64,000 nucleotides of DNA from Pollenia angustigena. Lineage: Eukaryota; Arthropoda; Insecta; Diptera; Polleniidae. This document shows, piece by piece, positions 56,886-64,000 of this stretch. The notes beneath the pieces were generated by a model. It did no database searches. It saw only the letters and a program-made list of their open reading frames with translations, and was not told the DNA's origin. How positions within the stretch are numbered: position 1 is the first letter of the stretch; every line of letters begins with the position of its first letter. Both the position numbers and the translations under genes were made by a program. The DNA is taken from NCBI GenBank assembly GCA_930367215.1, contig OV884056.1, forward strand, positions 39,866,308 through 39,930,307. Reading direction: 5' to 3'.

Positions 56886-57851
56886 TCCAACTGCTCAACA
56901 TACCTTAACTACTTCCCCTGAGAGGCGCACCGTATCCCCGTATCGCGAATGTCGCTGTTGTGTGTGGCTTATTTAGAAATGTGGTTGAAAAAACCGTGCT
57001 AAACAACTAAAAGACAACTAAAAGACGCCTTCAAATAGCTCAAGCACCATGTCCAATATGACTTGGGTTATTTAGTCCGTAGGCCCGTCCACTTGACATT
57101 ACATACCTTTGGTATCCATATCATCTGATTCGGGACAAAGAAGTTGGTAATCATCGACCAATAGCGGTTTAAATTTGTTCGAGATGCATTTGACAATTTT
57201 GTTTGTTAATGTAACCATTTATGCAATGTAAAACGGTTAAATTGTTAAGCTGGAATCCAAAAATTTTTTGGCATGCCGCTCGAAACCATACATTTGTAAG
57301 ATTATGCATAACATCAGCTTAAGTTAACAGTTTATAAAATTAATTATACTATGAAATAGAGTTAATCATAAAAAAAATGTTAGAATGTAAGCCACTGGGA
57401 CCCAAACATACTCATGGGCTCACTAAAGAAAAATTGTGTTAAGAGGTTAAAATTCATAAAAATATATTCGTCACAAATATTATCTAAATATAAACAAACA
57501 TATGAACTGTGTTTCGCATTGTATATTGTACCAACATTGGATGTTGTGGAATTTAATGCTTTTTTCAGGAGTGCCATGGTGAACTTAAGACCGATTCCAT
57601 AATCGCACATAGAAATGGTGGCTTTGTGATATTATGGACTGATTTAAATAATTGTCGACAAGATTGGTTCTAATGAAAATTTAAATTCATGTAAATAATT
57701 TCGACCAAAGTATACATAAACTGACAATCAGCCAGCTGAATTAACGGATTGACGGACATCGCTAGATCGATTTAGAAGTGATTCTGATTACCTTAATTTA
57801 AAGCAATATTAAAAATTTTTATAGTTGTTCGAACTTCTAAAGATTATATTA
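56886..57851. other. AT-rich intronic stretch, no gene seen
   Basis: GACGGACATCGCTAGATCGA and TTAGAAGTGATTCTGATTAC near 57750-57795 are a scrap of the TATACCC-type repeat. Nothing else supported. Confidence 0.5.
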
Positions 57852-58388
57852 CCCAGTAAAAACGTCGCTTACTTTTTCAAAATGAATAGCTTCTCTCACA
57901 CATTATTTACTAGTTTTCTTCCATAACTGCTTCTATAATTACTTATTTCTGGATGTATGTGGGTAATAAAATAATGACTTACTTTTGAATGCGTTCATTT
58001 CGGGACATCCCTTGTAAAATTCATTGGTTCTTTCAGTAGAATTGTATGTAGAGCTTCTGTACCCAGTGAAAACTTCGCCTACAAAATAATGTGTTGAGTA
58101 ATCAGAAAAACATAAGAGCACTACTTACAATTCTACTGAAAGAACCAATGAATTTTACAAGGGAAGTCCCAAAATGAACGCATTAAAAAGTAAGTCATTA
58201 TTTTTTTTACCTGCATACATCCAGAAAAAAGTAGTTATAGAAGTTGTTATAGATGTAGTTATAGCAGAAAGCTACAAAATAATGAGTTAAAGAAGCTATT
58301 CATTTTGAAAAAGTAGGCGAAGTTTTTATTGGGTAGTAGCTTTTCTGATTACTTAACACATTACTTTGTAGTCGAAATTTTTACCGGG
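57852..58388 (-). mobile_element. CCCAGT MITE, copy 2, interrupted by copy 3
   Basis: The left end CCCAGTAAAAACGTCGCTTA and the right end ...AAATTTTTACCGGG lie between TA (57850-57851 and 58389-58390). Joined across 58060-58335, the two parts give one MITE in reverse orientation: ...GTAGAATTGTATGTAGAGC | CTTTTCTGATTACTTAACAC... . Confidence 0.82.
58062..58333 (+). mobile_element. CCCAGT MITE, copy 3 (272 bp), nested in copy 2
   Basis: CCCAGTGAAAACTTCGCCTA to ...GGCGAAGTTTTTATTGGG, flanked by TA (58060-58061 and 58334-58335). It is the most complete copy and defines the family: TIR of about 20 bp, TA target, AT-rich centre, no coding. Confidence 0.88.
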
Positions 58389-58754
58389 TATGGTATACCA
58401 ATATATCGGCAATACTTTGGGTATAAATTATATCCAATCTTAAAAAAAGTGGCGCAGAAATAATTAAGTTTTTAAATGATCTCTGTCGTATCTTAGAGTC
58501 TATTTTCTACTACAGGCCCGGCTTAAAAAAGTTGTGAATACTTTGTGTTTAAACAAAAATCTAAAAAAATATCTTATTAATTTCAATATATAATATGCCC
58601 TGGCTGAGATTGAACTAGTACAAAAATATCCAGTACTATTTCTCAACTGTAAACTTTTCGAAACCATCTTAATGCTGAGATAAGCATTTAGTGTGAAAAT
58701 CACTAGTACTATTGGTGCTAGACGTGGACAAGTACACTTGGACCACATTGGGTG

Positions 58755-59455
58755 CTTACACTGAGAGAAAAATTGATGAAGGCCTAACATCAGAATTTTG
58801 ACATCAATGTTTCTACAAATGGTATCAATAATGCAAAAAATAACACAATTTTTTACGTGTCATCTATTTTATGACTATAGTGACATCAATTCGATGCCAC
58901 ATTTTGTATATTAATAACATTCTTTTCAGGATTACAATGTATAATAAGAAGCAAAAATTCCCATATTCTATTTGTTTAAATTATTTAGTTAAATACAGAA
59001 AATTTTTAAAGTAGAATGATTACGAAAACCACATGGGGCATGGTGCTTGTGGCTTATTATTGAGAGTTCTGCTGTAAACAAGGGTCGCAACTCAAAAAAC
59101 GTGAAACAAACATATGTAACGGACAAGTAAAATAATAATATTCTCTCACTTTGGCTTATGTCAATTCCATTGACTTTGACTTAAAGACAAACTGTCATTT
59201 AATTGATGCTCGGAGAAAGGACACATTTTCTCCGATGTTACTGCGTCATCGCACTGACGACATGTTCGTCATTTCTGTGATGCCGATGTGTTATCCCATT
59301 GATGGCATAATTTTATTTTGACCCTGATGACACTTTGGCCAAGTTGGTTGACATCACCATGATAAAAAGTTTCATGGGGTCAAAAACGAAGACACTTGTC
59401 ATAGTACTGATGTCAAAATACATCAGCGTTATGACGCCTTTTCTATCAGTGTAAG
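58755..59455. mobile_element. TIR element with CTTACACTGA ends (701 bp)
   Basis: CTTACACTGAGAGAAAAAT at the left is mirrored by ...TTTTCTATCAGTGTAAG at the right. The interior is dense in TGACATCA/TGATGTCA and ATGACAC words. No coding frame recognised and no sure target duplication. Confidence 0.62.
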
Positions 59456-59553
59456 AACCAGTTTGTTACTAGTTCTTATGTATAAAAAATTAGCATTTTC
59501 CATTTTAATATTTTTTATTTAAGTTTTCTAACGCATAAACACTAGTACTTTTA

Positions 59554-60654
59554 GGCTGTAGGAAATATCGCCCAAAGAAAAATGGCCCAAAAAAAAAATG
59601 AAAAATCGCCCAAATGAAGAATCGCCCAAAAGAACATGAAAAATGACCCAAAAAGTTATATATGAAATTTTGCCCAACAAAAACGAAAAAGGGCCCAAAA
59701 AAAATGAAAAATGACCCAAAAAGCAAAAACGAATTTTTCCGAAAAAAAATTAAAAATTACCCAATTTGCAAAAATGTGGTTATTATTCATATAAATTTAG
59801 TTCCATACAAGTGTAAGTTTTATGTAAAAAATTGCATTCTATCTTCAACAACTGCTCGGCAGTAAGGACAGTAATACCGGCTGCGCTAACTTCGCTAAGC
59901 TTCTCTGCATAGCCGGCCTTCGGCCGGGCGCAGGGATTTTCTCCTCTATGGTATAGCAAACACCGGCTTTGCTTACTAAAGCTTCTCTGTATAGCCGGCC
60001 TTTGGCCGGGCGCAAGGATTTTCTCCTCTATGGTAGAACAAGTACCGGTTTCGCTAAGTAAAGCTTGTAAAATCTGCCTTGTTTTCGAACGAAGGCCATA
60101 TACGCAGTGAAGCTTTAGTTAGCGGAGTCGGTGTTTGTTATACCATAGAGGGGAAAATTTTGCGCCCGGCCGAAGGCCGGCTATACAGAGAAGCTTTAGT
60201 TAGCGAAGCCGGTGTTTGTTATACCATAGAGGAGAAAATCCTTGCGCCCGGCCGAAGGCCGGCTATACAGAGAAGCTTTAGTTAGCGCAGCCGGTATATA
60301 TTATATCCTTGAGGAGAAAATCCTTGCGCCCAAAAGTGTTTTCGTTATATATTTAATATAAACACCCGAAAAAAAAAACAACAAACTTATTTTTAAATAA
60401 ATTACAATTATATTAAATAAAGATGGCCCGAAAAAATGGGCTATTTTTCATATAATATTTTTGGGCGATTTTTCATAACGAAAAATCACCCAATTTAAAA
60501 AACGAAAAATCACCCAATAATAACGAAAAAAAGCCCAAAAATTTTGGGTCACTTTTCATATGAATTAAGGCCCAATTTTACATGGAATTTTTTTGGGTGA
60601 TTTTTCATTTTTTTTTTTTTGGGCCATTTTTCTTTGGGCGATATTTCCTAAGCC
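59554..60654. mobile_element. Foldback element, copy 2 (1101 bp, 9-bp target duplication)
   Basis: GGCTGTAGGAAATATCGCCC at the left and ...GGGCGATATTTCCTAAGCC at the right (one base lost) lie between perfect 9-bp repeats GTACTTTTA (59545-59553 and 60655-60663). The outer arms of AAAAATCGCCCA words and the central inverted array of TTTAGTTAGCGAAGCCGGTG / GCCGGCCTTCGGCCGG units (59872-60335) match copy 1. The copy-1 segment corresponding to 7870-8160 is lacking. The plus frame at 60079-60285 is a translation of the array, not a gene. Confidence 0.92.
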
Positions 60655-60663
60655 GTACTTTTA

Positions 60664-61168
60664 TAGTTAAAACTCTAGCCCTTGTACCTCTTGTTCTAGT
60701 AATTGTACTACTGGCATTTGGACCATTTACTATTAACCCATGCAGGGTGCTTTTTGTTTCAAAAATAATTTCATTTTTGTTAATTTAACCATGAATTAAA
60801 ATTCGTTGTTTTTTCAAATCTTATTAATATCAATTAAAAATATGAATAATATCTTCCGCTTTTATTTTGCCTAATAAAGAAAATTACTGTACTTGTGTTT
60901 TATTAATTTAAAGTTGAATTCATGTTGGAGTATCAATTTCGTATCCATAGAAAGGCGTATCGTTATCCCCAGCAGTTTTAATATTTCTATCTAGTTGAAT
61001 AAATTGTTTTATCCAAAATATGGTCTAAGTGAAAATACATTTTTGCGCCTCAAAAAGAGTTAATTTTACAAAAACCTATTAGTTTTATCGCAAGATGTGA
61101 AAATTGTTTTCGTTGTTCGAAATATAAACAAAATTAAATTCCCACTAGAAAACAAATGTAACACTTAC
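60664..61168. other. AT-rich intronic stretch before the exon
   Basis: First 500 bases of the large intron on the gene's strand. Nothing beyond the donor site. Confidence 0.6.
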
Positions 61169-61523
61169 CCGACATGGCAGATATGCGTGTGTACCAATTT
61201 GTGTTGTAACGTTTGTTGTGGCATAACCATCCAGATAGGGTTCCACAAATGCTGATGTTGATGCTGCTGACACAAATGTTTCTAATGACGGCGCCTCTGC
61301 CTGTACTAATGCCGACGTTATTGATGACGACGCATACATTGTAGCCGAGGAAGATGTTAAAGAAGGAGATACTGATTTACTATTACTTATACTATTACCA
61401 CTACTGCTGCTGCTTCCGCTGCTACTGCCATCACCATTGCCATTGCTTCCGCCGCTATTGCCATTACTGTTTGTGTATTGTGGTGGTGATGCTAAATCAA
61501 AATTTCTGATGACATCGGCATGA
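61169..61523 (-). CDS. dpr-family receptor, exon with linker and start of first Ig domain
   Basis: On the minus strand the frame runs without a stop through HADVIRNFDLASPPQYTNSN, a Gly/Ser/Asn-rich stretch, SVSPSLTSSSATMYASSS and then FVEPYLDGYATTNVTTQIGT and HAYLPCR. It ends at a strong donor (GTAAGTGT, 61168-61161). PYLDG...NVTxQIGxxAYLPCR is the A'/B-strand entry of the first Ig V-set domain of Dpr receptors, with the B-strand Cys. The acceptor is either TAG at 61524-61526 (exon from 61523) or CAG seven bases earlier (exon from 61530); a stop just upstream of both requires one of them. The signal peptide must be in an earlier exon beyond 64000. The Met at 61339 is inside the exon and need not be a start. 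The next exon is at 24387-24457. Dpr proteins sit on neurons and bind DIP partners. Subgroup dpr11/dpr15 is likely but not certain. Confidence 0.92.
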
Positions 61524-61530
61524 CTAGTTG

Positions 61531-62167
61531 CTGTTGGTTATAAACATTAATCGCACAAGCATTTACACATACATCAGGCAATGGTAAATAGGGAGGGGAA
61601 AAAGTATGGAACGAAAAAGAAAGAATAAAAACAAATTACAATTTATTCATGGTTTTATTAAAATAAATTTTTTTTTTTTTGGAAAATAATTAAAATTTAT
61701 TTGATAAGGACACACATTTTTCATGAGCTTACATAATTTAGAATGAATACAAAAATATGTAAAATAAATAAAATTTATTGAATATTGTAAACATTTTTAG
61801 GATGGAAAAACATCTCTTAAGTACAGTTTTAGTAGGAATATCATCGCGAACATAAACGAGTAAAAAATATTTATTTGGGTCGGACGAATCTATGGTATGT
61901 ATGACGGAAAAGTTATAAAAGACGAAGGAATATAATAATTTCGAGATAAAGTTAACGTTAATATTTAACTATTAGAAGTGAAACTGTTAGAAATTTAAAA
62001 TCATGTATACTGGAACTTGTTCACAAGATATTTTGATATGTATTTTTTTTATGAGATTTTCTAAAGTTTGCTGATTTTCAAGAATGGGGATAATTCCCAT
62101 ATTATAATTTATTATAGACCCACAAGTCCAAAACTTGGTCTTACTACTAACAATTTTATAAGACTTA
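61531..62167. other. AT-rich stretch upstream of the dpr exon
   Basis: Upstream intron on the gene's strand. I see no further exon. Confidence 0.5.
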
Positions 62168-62507
62168 TGGCCATTTTCTCATTAGGCGATTATCTTTTTT
62201 CCCAACGAAAAACTGCACATTAAAGAAATTTGGTTTTCTCAATGTCTCATTTGCTTCGGTTTTATCGCAAAGCTAACCGGCACTCATCTGCCAATTATTT
62301 ATTTTCCTTTTATTTGCCGTACATATAAATTTAATCAGCTGACTCCCAACTTTTACATGTATTTTGAGTGGTGTTGCCAGCTGAAAACTTTGTTTTTTGT
62401 CGGTATATTGAGAAAACCAAAATCGTTAACGGACAGTTTATCGGTCCAATAAACTTATGTTGACATTAAGTAACAGACAGTTTTTCGATACATTGAGAAA
62501 ATTGCCA
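62168..62507 (-). mobile_element. Harbinger-like MITE, copy 2 (340 bp, TTA duplication)
   Basis: TGGCCATTTTCTCATTAGG to ...CATTGAGAAAATTGCCA, flanked by TTA (62165-62167 and 62508-62510). It is the same length as the copy at 16731-17070 and nearly identical to it in reverse orientation (shared TTTTACATGTATTTTGAGTG, AAAGCTAACCGGCACTCA). Confidence 0.82.
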
Positions 62508-62989
62508 TTAAAGTTATTTAAGGAGCGGATCGGATTATCTTTACTCGATTACGCCATATCTATCTGTCTGACCGTCTCACAATGGGGAAAAAGACAGGGA
62601 TTTCACGGATTAATTCAAAAATAAAAGTTCAAGTACCGTGTAAACTTAATACTCGGTCAAAGTGCACAATTCTGCATCAGCCGGCAAAAAAATAAATGTC
62701 AAATATCTAACGGTGCTTTTGTTGTGACGCGTTGAAATTAAACAATGTAAAAAAAAATTTAAAAAATTGGCAAAAAAGCTAAAAAAAAATTTCGTAAATA
62801 AATCCGATTTACCGAAAGTGAATTTAAAAAGTAATTAATGTAACCATGCAATCATCAAGCTCAGCTTCATATATATTCAAACTTTTGGATTAATTTTGTA
62901 AAAAAATTATTTGTGGAAGTGGTTTTATTTTTTAAGTTTATATTGGAAATGCAACAAAAAAAATTATTTTCTCAATTCAAGTGGGCATA
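62508..62989. other. Short AT-rich stretch with repeat scrap
   Basis: CTATCTGTCTGACCGTCTCA near 62560 is a remnant of the CGTCTGTCCGTCTG box of the TATACCC repeats. No gene seen. Confidence 0.45.
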
Positions 62990-64000
62990 AAGTTATAAGT
63001 GGTCGGAAAGAAGCGCAGCCATTGGACTGTGTCTGGTTCGATCAAGTACCAACAGACATCAAAGAAGTTATCGTGGTTAACAAGCTACCAAAAAAGGTGA
63101 CCTCACCAAGTACGAAAATTGGAGAGGGATAACGTTGTTGAGTATGGTATACAAAGTCATAGCAACATCCTAAAAGCAAGACTCAGTGCATCGCTATGTG
63201 ATGATCTAAGGCTAGAACAGACAGTTTTTCGACCAGCAAGATCGTGCGCTGACCATGCCAATAGTCTTAGAATAATAGTAGGACAATCGGTTGGAAGGCA
63301 TTCAACACTCTATCTTGCATTTCTGGACTTTGAGGAGGCCTTTGATACCCTTTACCACGAAGCATTTTGACCGACATTAAGATGTAGGGGTGTTCCCGAA
63401 AAGTAACTCCGTTTCTAATTGCCGTGTGATACTTGAAAGCCAGCTCGGTGATATAGTTGCTGTCAGGAAGGGTATCAGGCAGGCTTGCGTACAAGCGTCA
63501 CTTTTATCTACTATCGTCTTGGAGAACATCATGACCAAAGCAACTCAGCTAAGTAGAGCCATCCGTTGGGGCTTCCACAGCCGCCTAAAAGATCTGGACT
63601 ACGCAATTGACACATGTTTACTTACGCAATATTTCCCCGACATGCAAGGAAGGCTACGCATGGTTGAGTTGATGGCTGCTAAGGTGGGCTTAAAAATAAA
63701 CTCCCAAAAGACGAAAACTATTCGGATCAGCACAGAAAAAACCCAAATATTTGTGTTGTCTGATGGCTCCCTTGAAGATTTTGGGTATTTTGTATACCTG
63801 TATTTAGGCTCTGTTATTTCGAAGTCGGGAAGCTCCTGCCAAAACATAAAGAATAGACTCGGAAAGACAAAACGTGCGTATGGCATACTAAACGCGATAT
63901 GGAACTCTTTCTAACTCTCCACAGGCACTAACATTAGAATTTGTAACATCAATGTTAAGTACACAGTGTTGTACGTTTGCGAATCTTGGAAAGCTGCACC
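62990..64000 (+). pseudogene. LINE reverse transcriptase relic, running off the window
   Basis: Frames in order: EVIVVNKLPKK with a one-base loss before GDL, NWRGITLLSMVYKVIATIL-like, RLEQTVFRPARSCADHANSL, LYLAFLDFEEAFDTLYHEAF, VRKGIRQACVQASLLSTIV, LKDLDYAIDTCLLTQY, MAAKVGLKINSQKTKTIRI and SCQNIKNRLGKTKRAYGILN, with VLYVCESWKAA at the edge. The catalytic YADD has become YAID, so it would be inactive even without the frameshifts. Motif order resembles the fragment at 23208-23975 (RTE/L1-like). Confidence 0.85.

Larger units (their letters stand above)
24458..61168 (-). other. Large intron (36.7 kb) of the dpr-family gene
   Basis: Bounded by the donor GTAAGTGT (61168 downward) and the acceptor TTTCCGTTGCAG (ending at 24458). 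No host exon was recognised inside. Most of it is transposons, many nested, described individually. Unassigned AT-rich DNA fills the gaps. Confidence 0.88.

Noticed and set aside
60079..60285. Plus frame with repeated EALVSxxGVCYTIEEKIL-type peptide
   Set aside because: It is a translation of the inverted 82-bp units of the foldback element and has no codon or family support.

Overview
The window looks like nuclear DNA of a higher (cyclorrhaphan) fly. It is very AT-rich. It is packed with insect transposon families: Tc1/mariner, hAT, Harbinger-like and piggyBac-like MITEs, jockey/CR1/I-type LINEs and tRNA-derived SINEs. It also carries a dispersed repeat, familiar from flies, with a TATACCC hairpin, a TATAAAGTATATATATTCTGGGTCC-like box and a CGTCTGTCCGTCTG box. 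The species cannot be fixed from sequence alone. A calyptrate fly is my best guess.

Only one host gene is visible. It lies on the minus strand and is a dpr-family immunoglobulin cell-surface receptor, closest in my memory to the dpr11/dpr15 subgroup. One coding exon is at about 61169-61523: a Ser/Gly/Asn-rich linker, then the start of the first Ig V-set domain, ending at Cys-Arg. The next exon is 71 bp long at 24387-24457 and starts VKQLGNKSVSWIR. Their splice sites join in phase. Between them is a 36.7-kb intron, and the following intron takes up at least the remaining 24.4 kb, so almost the whole window is intron of one neuronal gene filled with mobile DNA.

Layout. 1-24386 (later intron): small TIR elements; the end of an unclassified transposase-like protein (4733-4972); a LINE tail (6803-7322); a 1.49-kb foldback element (7610-9101); mariner relics (10.65-11.75 and 14.35-14.88 kb); SINEs (11.8-12.5 kb); a hAT-like element and a Harbinger-like MITE (16.4-17.1 kb); tandem repeats (20.6-21.5 kb); a TATACCC repeat (21.5-22.6 kb); and an RT fragment (23.2-24.0 kb). 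24458-61168 (large intron): another TATACCC repeat; an unclassified TIR transposon with a MITE inside it (26.7-28.2 kb); an I/LOA-like LINE with an intact target-site duplication (30.1-31.8 kb); a CR1/jockey-like LINE (32.9-34.4 kb); split SINEs with a TIR insert (36.7-37.9 kb); a jockey LINE (38.3-39.6 kb); a mariner (39.9-40.7 kb); a hAT inside a hAT-like element (42.0-44.7 kb); a decayed foldback relic (47.7-48.1 kb); a multi-layer nest at 50.4-52.5 kb; a MITE holding a mariner (55.7-56.9 kb); a MITE inside its own kind (57.9-58.4 kb); and a second foldback element (59.55-60.65 kb). Upstream of the first exon are a second Harbinger-like MITE (62.2-62.5 kb) and an RT relic running off the end (63-64 kb).

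The most unusual items are two. The first is the foldback family: two copies with perfect 9-bp target duplications and an inner palindrome of 82-bp repeats. The second is an unclassified transposon with perfect 35-bp inverted repeats, whose protein remnant belongs with the fragment at 4.7-5.0 kb. No transposon protein seen here is intact. All classifications rest on motif memory and reading by eye, not on searches.
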